Origin: Orthonyx spaldingii
Lineage: Eukaryota; Chordata; Aves; Passeriformes; Orthonychidae
Assembly (NCBI GenBank): GCA_013397795.1
Contig: VZTJ01002466.1
Coordinates: forward strand, 365,696 to 429,695
Length of the DNA: 64,000 bases
Direction of reading: 5' to 3'
Made by a program: the position numbers and the translations under genes. The notes beneath the pieces were generated by a model. The model did not search any database and was not told the origin of the DNA. It saw only the letters and a list, made by a program, of their open reading frames with translations. How positions within the stretch are numbered: the stretch's first letter is position 1; every line of letters starts with the position of its first letter. Below, piece after piece: positions 39,733 to 50,945 of this stretch.

Positions 39733-42696
39733 AGAGAACTGCTTGCTGGAAAATTATAAATGTATTTTCCTTTTTTCTTTTCTTATTTTTTACAAACAAG
39801 ATGTCTAACCAGCTGTGATTTTTGTGGCTGATATCTGCTGAGAAAATCAATAGAGACTTACCACTTGTAAATGACAGGTACCTGCATCAAGAGCATTGCC
39901 TAGGCCAAGCTGAGCTGTCAAAACCAAAATTCCCACAGTGAATTGTAAAACTAAAACTGATGTACTTCTTAGGGATGTATCCAAAAGAAAAAATTCCAAA
40001 CTGTTCCTATTTCATCCTATTAAACAGACTTGTGTTTGCTTTGGAAAATGCAACAAAGATTTCGCTGGCATTTTCATGCTCTACATCTTGATCTCTAGGA
40101 TATGCATTACATAAACACAACTGGATCATATCTGTGAAAATGGACCTAAACTTATCTTTGCCATCTCTTTTTCTAAATGATGATCCACTACCCTCCTTCT
40201 CTGCTGTGAGTTTTAGCTGATGAATTCTACAAAGTGTCACAGGAAATCAAAGAATGCTGTATGGTCAGAACAGTGCAAATACATTTCAGTCATGAACTCT
40301 TTTAAAAAACTTTACCCTAGAAACACTGAGAGTGAAAGCCTGATCATTATAGAGCCTTGAAGGAATGCCCTTTAATCTGGGATGAAAAGAAGCACCAACA
40401 ACAAGCATTAAAATGTCCTCGTCCAAGTCTTCTTGATCAGTTGGTTTGGGTTTTTAATTTTGGGGTTTTTTTTGCTTGAGGAGGTATGAAAGAGAGGTTA
40501 GGTTCCAAAAGAGGTTTAGAATAATAATGTCTTTATGATTCCCTTTAGTTTGTGATTTTGGAGTCTTGCAGTCTGCTTGGATTAAATGTTCTTTCAGGAT
40601 TATTTTCTGCAACAACAATGAAAAGAAAATAAAAAGATAAAAGGAAAAAGACATGAGAGTATCAAATAATTGTTGTGTTTGGACCCTAAATATTGTAAGG
40701 TTATTACAAAGTAGCAAAAGCTGATCGCCCTTTACTTTCTTTTCCAGGTAAACTATCATTAAGTTGCATTTAACCACTGCAAAAATAAGCCCTGTGTGAT
40801 TGGGTTACTCAACTGTCCGGCTGACATCTTCACAATTAACCTCAACCTCCTGCAAAATCCTTAATGGTGACCATCCTTGATACAATAGTAACATGATGGT
40901 CTCAGAGAGAGGTGGACCTAACAGCCATGCATTGTTATTATTGGAGCAACATCTTAATTTTTCAGCTTGCAGATACAGGCCCAAGTCTTTGGGAGTTACT
41001 CTACTGGGCCGATCACTTTTTAGAGTAAATAGTTTACCTTTCTTCCTTCAGACTTACAATATTTAAAGGATTTTGGATGTGCAGTTCTCTGGGGAAGCTG
41101 TCTAGGAAGTGTGGAGTTTATTATGTTAGAAAGCAAGCAAGCTGTGACGATCTGATGAAAATTCTCCCTTGTGCTCACTGTGTTCACTTGTCCAACTGGT
41201 TTCATGTGCTGTTTAACAAGGCATCAGCCAACCTCAGCAAAACAGCAGATACCTGAGAAACTCTCACAAAGTCTCCAGTGCGAGAACTGAGATTTCCTGC
41301 TAGACATGACATCTTTATGAAAATAAAAAGGCAATTTTTAGTATGAGGAATCTGGTTCAGTAAACTGTGACAGACGTTCAGATCTTTGGCTCATCTAATT
41401 CAGTTTGACTTCGTTAGAGTCAATGATATTACATCAATTTACAGCAACTGAGCATTTAACCCAGAAGGCTGGAATCATGAAAAGTCACTTCAGAGACAAT
41501 ACTGGCAACTTTTGAGAAGAGATTTTCTTTGCTGTTCATACTTTAATCTTCATTTAGGTATCCACTCTGACTAGTGTGTCTTTTGTGATCAAATTATGGC
41601 TGTTAATAAAGAAGTGGAAAAGAAGGAATTTAAAAGATGCCTGTGAGAAGACTGTCATCTTCAGGTTTAAGTGTAGTTTTGGATAAAGATTTTCTGGTGT
41701 TTGAGGCATCCCCAAATCTATGAAAACACAATTTTAGGCTTGCTTAGGAGTGAGGAAAGGATTTAACTTTATGAAAAAGTATTTAAGACACATTGACACA
41801 TCTTGTATCTCTAGGAAGTAATGGAAAGTGACTATTTAAAGAAGGCAAAGAGGGAAATAAACATATATTCAACTACCAGCTGCTGCTTTAAACGATTAGG
41901 TGGAGATGGGAGAAAAATCAAATTAATACATTAACCATCTGTAGCTATACGGTATTTGTGCAGTGTCCATGAAACAGCATGGAACTGAGATGGCCAAACT
42001 CACACTAGCTGGAGCTCAGTTGTATGAAAAGCAGGGATAAACAGCTTTCATGGGATTCTTGGTTGAGTTGCTCTGTTAATTTAAGAGCCATCTCTGGATT
42101 TATTATAGTAAATAACATACTCATTCCCATGTTTAAGCTCTCAAGAAGGGATAAAGAAGACATTAATAGCTGGAAAAATGTTTACAGTCAGTCAGGAGTG
42201 TGTACTGAACTGGAAATTTTGGTGCGTTCCTGCACTGTGTACAGAGTGTGAAGCGTCTACTCGAAGCAACTGTTTAAGAGTGTCGTCTAAGTGAGTCCAG
42301 GACAGGAGGGAGTGAGGCCCATTCAGAAAGTGAGACAGGAACTCTGTTTCTGCAATAACTTTGCAAGGAGTACAACATACTTCTTGCCATACCCCATACT
42401 TGTGGCCCATACCCAGTGTTCTGGGATGGGCCACAGTTCAGATGGTCTTCATTGATGTAACTATAGCCAATTGGTTTCCACTGGTTTATTTTCATTTATG
42501 ATTTTTTATTTTTTCATCACTGGTTGGTTGACCTACATTTCCAGATCTGTGTCCCAGATAAAATCAAAGACAGGATCATCTGTTTGTCAGGACGCCTTGA
42601 AAGCCACCTGCTGATAGAACCTTCCTCGGAGAAGAAATCCTCAGATAACTGAAAGACTCCAAAGCTGCTTACATCTTAGCAACATATATATTTAAG
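39733..42696. other. AT-rich noncoding stretch
   Basis: No gene is recognised. It contains the weak minus-strand exon-like interval 39862-39914, listed separately. Minus-strand open frames at 40007-40240 and 40454-40777 have no recognisable content. Confidence 0.6.
39862..39914 (-). other. Weak exon candidate, minus strand
   Basis: On the minus strand an acceptor-like ATTTTGGTTTTGACAG precedes 53 bases that end at a consensus donor (CAAGTG then GTAAGT). One frame is open (2 bases then 17 codons, containing QLGLGNALDAGTCHL). It lies 130 bases from the CpG cluster, which would be downstream of it on this strand. It is short, and nothing else supports it. Confidence 0.1.
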
Positions 42697-42765
42697 TCAC
42701 AGAATCCTAAGGGTTGGAAGAGATATTCAAGATCGTCTAGTCTGACCATCAACCCAGCACTGGCA
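42697..42765 (-). mobile_element. CR1 retrotransposon 3' end fragment
   Basis: About 69 bases match the reverse complement of the conserved CR1 3' terminus: TCACAGAATC, then GGGTTGGAAGAGA, then ATCGTCTAGTCTGACCATCA, then ACCCAGCACTGGCA. On the minus strand this reads in CR1 sense orientation. The match ends sharply after the GCACTGGCA block, as expected for a 5'-truncated copy. It is inert, and it lies 443 bases from an oppositely oriented CR1 copy. Confidence 0.85.
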
Positions 42766-43208
42766 TAATTTGCCGTCAGAATAATTGATGGGTGCTGTGA
42801 AAGAGCACATAGTATAATTCAGACTCCATGCAAACCTGCCATCTGTAATTAGACCCACTGGTCTTGAATCAGTCAAAGAAGCGGTCTGAAATCACAGTAA
42901 CTTTTTAAAAGTTATCAGGTAAGATAGTATGGAATCTCTTCAGACCTTGGCTCGTGTTCCTTTGCCCCCACTAATTCCCATGCAGGCGTCTGGATGTAGT
43001 GGCTGAGGTTAACAACTTTTCTCAGCAGAGTGGATAATAACAAAGAGCATTTTTCTTTTTCCCACAAGTGTTAAGCAAAAGATTGTATAAAGTACCACTA
43101 GATCTTCTCCCCTATGATCAAGGTTACCAATATGCATTACTGGGTCCCCAGCCCAACAAAGACATGGACCCGTTACCATACGTAGAGACGTAAAACACAA
43201 AAATTATC
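42766..43208. other. Noncoding spacer between two CR1 copies
   Basis: No recognisable repeat or gene. It could include eroded CR1 sequence, but I cannot align it by eye. Confidence 0.5.
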
Positions 43209-43646
43209 AGAGGGCTGTTTAACACCCCTGCTATGAACAAAGGATGAGACAGTTTGGATTATTTAACCCAGAGAAGAGAAAACTCTGGTGAGACAGCACT
43301 GTGGACTTTCAATATAAAAAGGAGGCTTACTAGGAAGATGAAGAAAAACATTTTACCAAGGCCTGTAGTGACAGCACATGGGGAAATGGTTTTAAATTGA
43401 AAGAGAGGGTATTTCTATTGGATACAAGGAAAAAAATAATTTTTTTTATTATGAGAGTGGTGAGACACTGGAATAGGTTTCCCAGAGAAGTAGTGGATGT
43501 CCCGTCAATGGAACTGTTCAAAATCAGGTTGGATGGCACTTGAGCAAACATACCCAGTTGAAGATGCCCCTTTTCATTGCAGGATGGTTGGACGTGATGA
43601 TCTTTAAAGGTCTTTTCTAAGTTGAATCATTCCATAAATCCATGAT
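43209..43646 (+). mobile_element. 5'-truncated CR1 retrotransposon
   Basis: Roughly 440 bases match the 3' part of avian CR1: the end of ORF2 (reverse-transcriptase protein C terminus) and the 3' UTR. Landmarks in order are a GGGCTG...CACCCCTGCTATGA block, AACCCAGAGAAGAGAAAACT, ACCAAGGCCTGTAGTGACAG, GAGAGTGGTGAGACACTGGA, GGTTGGATGGCA, and the terminal GATGATCTTTAAAGGTCTTTTCTAA ending near ATCATTCCATAAATCCATGAT. Frameshifts and an expanded A/T run (about 43430-43450) break the frame, so the copy is dead. The antisense reading gives a spurious open frame (43330-43551) resembling the antisense of the 50.2 kb copy, which supports the shared origin. Confidence 0.95.
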
Positions 43647-44504
43647 TAGACTATCTCACCTGTGTAGAATGCCAGACATGCAGAACCCTTTGCAATAAGG
43701 GAGAAAGAGAATGTTGTACACAAGACTGTTCTGCACTCTTTCACAGGATGTAATAGAAACATGATGTCCCTGCCTCAGTGTTACTTATCTATTTTCTATG
43801 ATTCTAATTTTATTTTCTGAGACAGAAATCAAATAAACAAAGGCTGCTTTACATCCCATTAATCACTGATACATGCATGTAACTGTATTTGTGTGCCACT
43901 GCACACTGGAAATAGGACCTTCATTGAGCTATTTAAAAGTGTGAATTTTAAGTGTGTCCCTATATGTAAATTTTATTTTCACTTATGTGAGTATGTTATC
44001 CACCCAAGTTTTAATTTTGTTTCTACCTTTATTTTGTTTAAGTGTATTGCCCCCACACACTGAAGTTTAATTAAATAAGAGTCTGCATCCTGATTACCAT
44101 AATTATTGTGCATTATGATAGCAGCTCATTCACACTAGCAGTGTTAAGTAGGTGGTAGGTTCCTCTCCTCAGTTCCCCTACTTTAAGGACTTACAGACAT
44201 TATCCATTCAGAATCTGTCCTAGCAGATATTTAATAACCAAGGACTCGATTCTGTTTCATAGGTCATTCTCTTTCCTGCAGATGAATATCAATTTCAAGA
44301 AGTGCAGGATGAAAGCTATACATATCAACATGAAACTGATTTTCTTTCTTTGGTGTTTGAAGGAGCTTTATATTTTTCTTTGCTTTATCCTATTTTATGA
44401 GAGGAAGGCTTTTTTTCTTTTTCAGGCTGCAAGTAAAATAGATGTTAAGATGTTTTTCTGCATCACTCTGGAGGGGAAAGCAAGTAGTGATTAATTCAAA
44501 GCAT
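43647..44504. other. Noncoding stretch
   Basis: Nothing recognisable. Confidence 0.5.
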
Positions 44505-44625
44505 AATAGCAATAGCTTATATTTCTGTACTAGCTTTCATCTTGAAGGATACGTTTCCCAAAGCACTTTACAACCTAAATAAAGCAGGAATCATTAAAAT
44601 TCTACATTTGCCATTCCACAGGGAT
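44505..44625 (+). mobile_element. Probable ancient L3/CR1-like retroposon relic
   Basis: The order CTTATATTTCTGTA, CTTTCATCTTGAAGGAT, CCCAAAGCACTTTACAA, then AATCATTAAAATTCT resembles the widespread old amniote L3/CR1-type (or MIR-related) motif in which a TTTCATC..GAGGATC block precedes CAAAGC[AG]CTTTACAA. Similarity is judged from memory of that motif and the boundaries are approximate. Its preservation over long times would be consistent with slow neutral decay or exaptation. Confidence 0.45.
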
Positions 44626-45769
44626 TATTGCACTGTACCTTTAGTGTTATGTGTAGATCGGTACCATGGTTACTGCAGCTACCTGGAGCAGAGAATAGCC
44701 AACTTTAATGATAGCTTCTTTTTTTCTGTGGGTGTTTAACAGGTCAATTTTCTATAGCTGAAATATACCCCTGTGTCAGGTAGACCACATTACTTATTCC
44801 ATAGCATGCAGAAACTCTAGTCATCAGCATAGAGGATATTTGAAAAAACACCAGAACTACTGGAAAACATATTAAATTTGAAGAAAATGGAATATGATTG
44901 CCTGTGAGTCACCACTGTCTTGTTTATGAAAAGTGATAACTAATCTTTCATACTGACAAGTGGTCAAGGCTTTTGTTTTAAAAGTCATTTGGCAAACGTC
45001 AATGGCAAAAGTACAAATGCTCATTTTTCTGCCTGCTAAAATACTGACTCTAATCTGAATAATATACTACAGTAACCTTAAAGAATCACACACACTCCTC
45101 ATCCCAAAGTTTTCCTTCCAAGCAAAGACAGGTCAACTCCTACATAGAACAGGTTTTTATCTGTTACCATACCATTGACATCATAGCCTATCTGTCAAAC
45201 TAGAACCATCATATGTTTCCCGGTAAAGGAAATAAGTCTGCCAATATGAAAAAAGTTTCTTAAAAATTAGCTCAAGGTCTTGTCAGGAAAAAATATTGGA
45301 CCTTGTAAAAAAAGTTAAATGTATATTTACACGATGAGCTGCATACAGGATTTTCAGGAAGAATAATTGTCCTGAGGAGGCCACTTAAAAATGTCATAAA
45401 ATGCATAATACTACTATGAGAGAATAAAGAACATTTTTAAAATGCACTGCAGTAAAGGCTCGGACCCATCCTGAGATTGCCATTTATTTGTATTTTTTCA
45501 AAGGTCAGTCTGTCGAACTGACCAGCTGTTGTCCCTAGTGAATGATGAAAAACAACTGTCAGAACTTTATGAGCAAAGATCTGTTCAGACTATAGGAACA
45601 GGGTCTCATGATGCAGCTTTGACATCATCAAAATAATGCTAATGCTTTTCCCCCAAGATATATCATAGTGAAGGGAGGATCTATAATGTCACCTGCTTTT
45701 CAAGTACTCTCAAGATCCAGTAAGACAAAGTGATTTGAAAAAGTTCAAAGGCTATAGTTTCACTTCCAA
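44626..45769. other. Noncoding stretch with a short inverted repeat
   Basis: No gene is recognised. At 45503-45523 there is a perfect 7-base inverted repeat (GGTCAGT ... ACTGACC) around a 7-base loop. It is too short to claim as a functional structure. Confidence 0.55.
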
Positions 45770-45843
45770 CAAAAAGCCAAAACAATTCAAAAAGCCAAAC
45801 AAACCAAAGCAAAACCAAAAATCCAAACACACAAACAAAACCA
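45770..45843 (+). repeat. A/C-skewed low-complexity tract
   Basis: About 74 bases are almost entirely A and C on the plus strand, with repeated AAAAAGCCAAA- and AAACC-like words. It accounts for the Lys/Asn/Pro-rich 60-codon open frame at 45735-45917, which is not taken as a gene. Confidence 0.7.
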
Positions 45844-47822
45844 ACTTGGATGTTCCATTAGATCTCAATGGAATAAGAAGAAAAGCATCTTATCAATATT
45901 CAACACATTTACGGTAAAAGGCATTGAAAGACAAAATTCAGAGGGCACTGACCAGCTTTATAAAACCTACATCGTTTCTAAGAGAGAGAAATACACCTAC
46001 CACTCCAGAAGTATAATACTAATGTCTCATGTGATTTAGGTCATTCTAAGACTCTAAAGCTCCTGTTAATTCATGGAACAAGTTAATACAATATGTGTAG
46101 CACCTGGCTTTCTGGTTAGTTTGCAACTGTATTAAGCTTTTGATGTTCAAATGTATTGGTCTCAGACAACTGAAATTAATTGTCACCCTCTGCTAGATTA
46201 CATGGTCTTAACTGTAAAGGTTATTACTCCTTGTTATTTAGGCTGGTTATGACCCTTCTACAGTATTCATCGTTTTCATTATTTTTTTAATTTGTATTGA
46301 CATTGTTTGAGTCTCTACCTGAAATTTCCATTAGCACAAACGAAGCTGATGTACTCAGTTATAGATTTAAATAATACTTTGGAGCATGTGACAAGCTTTG
46401 CCCAGATCTGACTGTAATTATCACTTTGTCATGCATTTCTAATAAGCAATTTAGGGGGACAAATAAATCAGGGCTTCAGAAACATACAATACAAGTTAAA
46501 CAAAACACTCTCTTTAAATAAAAAAGGACATTTATGGAGAAGGGAAAATATCAATTAGCCATCCTGTTATTAATCATAACTACATTAATTAGCATTCCAT
46601 CTACAGAAAGCAAGAAATTAAGAAGTCAATTATGGTTTGTAAAATATCAACTGTTTTTCTAACATCTGGTTTGGTTCAGTTTGAAGCTTAGGCTCTAATT
46701 CCACCAGCATTGCCGAATTCTAACACTCATCAACATGGTGAGCAGATCTGGTGATTGGCTGTTGTAATCCTTGCTTGGTGTTTATTCTGGAACGAGGCTT
46801 TTAATAAAGGACAACAATTTGCCAACAAATCCTGTGGCAATGGATTTTCAATGAAATCTGAAACAATAAAGATCTACGTCAAAACTCTTCTTGAAATACT
46901 GCACCTTCCTGGGAGAAAAATGCTCACACCTTAACTTGGTGACAACAGCTCCAGAATTTGGGAAAAAAAGTGTTTATTTGACTTTCTTGCATTGACTTCT
47001 TTGCATTGCCCCCAGTTTTCAAAAATCAGGTTGCAGAGAACAGATTAATGCTCTTGGATGATCTGTGGTAGCTCTGGTTTTAGACAGCTCAAAGCAAATA
47101 AATCTTTGCTATTTATAAAGAAAACAAAAGATTAAAGGTAAGCTGATTACTGTGGCTGCAAATGAGATACACTTTTGTTTCAGCAAATCCTTAAAGGAGC
47201 ACAGATAAACCTCTGCCACTGCTGAAAAGTGAATATAACTAGTTACCTTGTTTATCTCATAGAGTGGTTGAAACTACCGCTTAGCTATAGCAATTTGTCT
47301 TGAGAAACATCATATGCACTAAGATTCAAAACATAATTCAGAATTTTAATAATGCAGCAAGCACTGTCTCGTCTCTCCTCTTTAAACAACTCAAATGCAT
47401 CTGAAAATTATGAGAATAGAAGGAAATCATGCTACATTTTAATGATGGCCCTGCTTGTCTAATTACTCCTTGATCCCTCAATCTGCAAAATTAGCACTGA
47501 TACGGGTCATGCCTCCAGGCAAACATGTTACACTCCATCAGCTATTCTTCACAAAAGTGTAGATGTCTGAGTGGATGCATCATGCTGGGCATCCCTCTGA
47601 GTCCTGTGAAATTGTACAGAGGTTTCTAATTTGGCTTCTCTGTATTTCATTAGGAAACAGCCTGTCTCAGTCCCATGTTGTATTGTGAAGTGCTTCACTA
47701 TGTTGCCTCCTTTTGCATGAAGTGAAAAAGAGATTTGTTTTCCAAGAATGCTAACACAAGAATTTTCCTAAATTTTACATAACATTTCATTCAGTTTTTA
47801 AACAGTTTACCCTGTCTTTCAG
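45844..47822. other. Noncoding stretch with conserved-element-like texture
   Basis: No gene or repeat is recognised. Two intervals, about 46690-46880 and 47440-47720, have the mixed, non-repetitive, motif-rich look of conserved noncoding elements: ACAAT-type Sox motifs near 46812-46818, and a TAATTA homeodomain core near 47459. Without alignment this is an impression only. Confidence 0.3.
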
Positions 47823-47917
47823 AAATCATCCCAGAAAGTTGTTGTCTTGTATCATCACATCTTAATCCTGATCTGTTCAGCACATCAAAATTATGTGTTA
47901 TGAAACAGAGCTTAAAG
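47823..47917 (+). other. Candidate 95-bp exon, plus strand
   Basis: A strong acceptor (TTTACCCTGTCTTTCAG, ending 47822) is followed by 95 bases and a consensus donor (CTTAAAG then GTGAGT, GT at 47918). One frame is open (2 bases then 31 codons, beginning IIPESCCLVSSHLNPDL), while the other two contain stops. Its entry phase is compatible with the exit phase of the candidate exon at 25416-25555. I recognise no domain. A lncRNA exon or an intronic pseudo-exon are alternatives. Confidence 0.22.
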
Positions 47918-48855
47918 GTGAGTTGTAAATGATGCAATTATTATATGTCACATTCTACAGATAATTTTTACAAAAGCATTGTTTAAATTTAGTGCTATGT
48001 GACTTTTCCCTTCTGAATATTAGCCATCTAGGAAGGCAGCTAGAAGCAGAAGATTTGCAATTCTTGGTTCATTTTTGGTTTCTTTCTACCAGAGGAGCAT
48101 TGGAACTGAGAACAGTTGTGCAAATACATAGGGCACTTCCTTCCACTGCTACCCCAACAGTTTCTGGATGCCTCTAGGGAAGGGATCTGGGCTTCCTCAG
48201 GTGTTCTTCTGGCAAGGAGCTTTTACCTGCTCTGGGGAAAGCTGCCAAGCAAAGGGAGAGGGGAAGCTGCCAGTGCTTCTTTCCAAGCAGAGGAGGGTAG
48301 AGAGAAAAGGTGCAACTGAGAGGGAGATGGCATACATGTTTTCATCACCTCTGATTCCTAAAAGTCATTCTTCTGACTCCAGGAGACAAGATAGGATGCT
48401 TCTCCACAGAGCATTCAAAATTCCAGAAAGGCTAAGACTGATGATTTTCATTTTGTAGTCACAATATTTAGAAGAGATATCAACAGTGGCCGTGTTCCAG
48501 AGGTCCAGAAGTGGCATGGGGATATTCTACTTAGAGTGCTTACAATGGTCCCACAGGTGATGAGAAACATTGTGTTGTATTGGGTGTAACAGTCTCTCAT
48601 TGTAGCTGCAGACAATAATAGTACCTATAGGAGTATTTATATTCATATATAAATTTAGGAAAAGAGCTCACATGGAAATAAATACTGCTATTCTAAGTCA
48701 AATAAATTCTTACTATTCATAAACCATTCATAAAGTTCACACATTCATATAAGTTTATTTAATATTCTTGTAGATGCTCTAACTCTTTCGCAAGATCTAT
48801 TCAAAGAAAGTTCATCTGCAGAACTTTCACAATTAACTAATCTCTGTGAAAATGC
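47918..48855. other. Noncoding stretch
   Basis: A GC-richer, purine-rich patch at about 48170-48320 carries overlapping chance open frames. No gene is recognised. Confidence 0.55.
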
Positions 48856-48904
48856 GTATATATATATGTATAGGTATATGTAAGTATAGGTGACATTATG
48901 TGTG

Positions 48905-48937
<33 letters not shown>
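48856..48937 (+). repeat. TA-rich microsatellite
   Basis: TATATA and GTATA runs occupy 82 bases, with a purer (TA)n block at about 48905-48937 interrupted by one CA step. It produces an artefactual Tyr/Ile-repeat open frame on the minus strand. Confidence 0.9.
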
Positions 48938-50210
48938 CCTGTATTAATGGCGAGGAATTTCAGAAATAACCAGATTCCGTTTGTGGAGGAGCCAGACACA
49001 AATATCGATTATTTCTGTCTGCTAGACTGATGTTCTGGCCAGTGGAAAATGCTTCCTAATATTTAGGTCAGCTTTTGAAAAACATATTGTTTACCTCTGA
49101 GGTTATCATGTTCATGGCAAGTTAATGATACTCAGTTGTGTTTGTAATGCACCTAAAAGGAATGGGCATTCTGCTAACTAATTGGCTTTACTAATGATGA
49201 GCAGAAAGATAATCACAAGAGATTTCATTCCCACTTGGTATCACGTAACTTCTCAAAGTGATGCGTTTAGCATCTTTGCTGCTTTATCAAGTAAGTTTTT
49301 TCCCCTCTTTAATATGACAACAGAAGAGATTTCAAGCTTTTGAAACAGCTGCTTACTTTGACTTCCCAGGTGATTTTGAGGTGAATACATTACAAATGCA
49401 ACTTATTAAAACACACATACATTAATGGCAACCACTGTGTAAACTGCAAAGCAGCTATTATCACACAGTACAATTAAGTTCCTATTTAATTCATTTAGAT
49501 CTTCCTCATTTTGCACACTAAGCATTTCTGAAAGTTAATTGGCATGAAAGACAGGGTAAACTATCCACAACAAATTGAGTGTGAAATAATTTAGATAAAA
49601 TCCATTGTGAAAACTGCTGTTTCAGCAATATTTGCAAAGGAGACGACTCACCAGTGCTACGTTAATGTCATTGACTCTTTGCACTGTTTCAGAGCTGAGA
49701 TTTCATGCAGTGTTGCATTTATATAAGTCCTAGTTTGAATGCAAGACTGTCTTTTGTACTCATTATATAAGAAGCTATGGAAACTACTTAATGGAATGCT
49801 ATTGACGTTAATGATAAAAATTAATGGATCTTAGCTATAGGAAGAGCTTTTATTTAACAGATAGTTTGTATGAGTGATTTAGTCCTGTCAAATCCTGACA
49901 GCCTTCTTTAAGTCAGTGTTTAACTCTGTTATTTTTAACCTATGTATTTTCATAATAATTAGCATAAAGGCAATTCACTAATGCATTTTAATTCATCTAA
50001 GTAATGACATAATTCCCCTAGAAGAGACACTCCAGACAACAGGGAGAGGGCAGAGGCAAGAAGGAAAAAGTATGATATTTTGATTCAGGCTTGAAACAAA
50101 TAAAAGAAAGACTTGCATGCATTCATAGTTAGAAGTGGGAGTTCAAGGCAAAGAGCACGGCAAGTAACTTTGCAAGTGGAAGTACAACCATTCATGTGGA
50201 TATGCATATG
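48938..50210. other. AT-rich noncoding stretch
   Basis: No gene or repeat is recognised. Confidence 0.55.
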
Positions 50211-50945
50211 GTGTAAGGTCCTACATTTGGGTTGGGGCAGCCTCCAATATTGATATGAGCTGGGAAACGAACGGACAGGGAGCAGCTCTGCTGAGAAGGA
50301 CTTGGGGGTGCTGGTGGGTGAGAGGCTGGATACGAGCCAGCAGTGTGAGCTGGCAGGCTAGACACCCAATCATATCCTGGGCTGCATCAAAACAAGGTTC
50401 TACCCCTCTACTTTTCCCTCATGAAACCCCACATGGAATACTGAATCAAGGTCTGGGATCCCCAGCACAGGAAGGACATCAACCTGTTGGAGTGAGTCCA
50501 GAGAAGGGCAATGAAGGTGATTAGAGGGATGGAGTACCTTTCCTGTGAGGAAAGATTGAGATAATTGGGATTGTTCCTACTGAAGAAGAGAAGGCTCTGG
50601 AGTGACCTTATTGCAGCTTTCCCATACCTGAAGGAGACCTACAAAGAAGCTGGACAGGGATTTTTTCACAGGGAAATTTAGTGATAGGACAAAGGGTAAT
50701 GGCTTCAACCTGAAAGAGGATAGGTTTACATTAGATATTAAGAGTAATTTTTTCACTGTGAGGGTGGTGAGACACAGGAGCAGATTGCCCAGAGAAGTTC
50801 TGGATGTCCCATTCCTGGAAGTGTTCAAGGCCAGGCTGGATGGGGCTTTGAGCAACCTGGTCTAGAGGAAGTTGTCCCTGCCCATGGCAGAGGGGTTGGA
50901 ACGAGATGATCAAGGTCCCTTCCAACCCAAGCCATTTGATGATAT
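50211..50945 (+). mobile_element. 5'-truncated CR1 retrotransposon (longest copy)
   Basis: About 735 bases align in order with the 3' part of avian CR1: GGTCCTACATTTGGGTTGGG, AAGGACTTGGGGGTGCTGGT, ATCCTGGGCTGCATCAAAA, CAGGAAGGACATCAACCTGT, the GAGAAGGGCAATGAAGGTG block, GATAGGACAAAGGGTAATGG, GAGGGTGGTGAGACACAGGA, and the terminal GTCCCTGCCCATGGCAGAGG and TCCCTTCCAACCCAAGCCAT. It encodes the C-terminal part of ORF2 (reverse-transcriptase protein) followed by the short 3' UTR. It is inactive: in-frame stops, frameshifts, and an internal deletion of roughly 30 bases around 50395 relative to the usual element. The 89-codon open frame at 50255-50524 is a shifted reading of it. The CR1 terminal octamer-type repeats (normally ATTCTATG) are degraded to TTTGATGATATAC. 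Confidence 0.97.

Noticed and set aside
45735..45917. 60-codon Lys/Asn/Pro-rich open frame
   Set aside because: It is explained by the A/C-skewed low-complexity tract.
48745..48999. 84-codon open frame with Tyr/Ile repeats
   Set aside because: It is an artefact of the TA-rich microsatellite.
50255..50524. 89-codon open frame as an independent gene
   Set aside because: It is a shifted reading of the CR1 ORF2 remnant.
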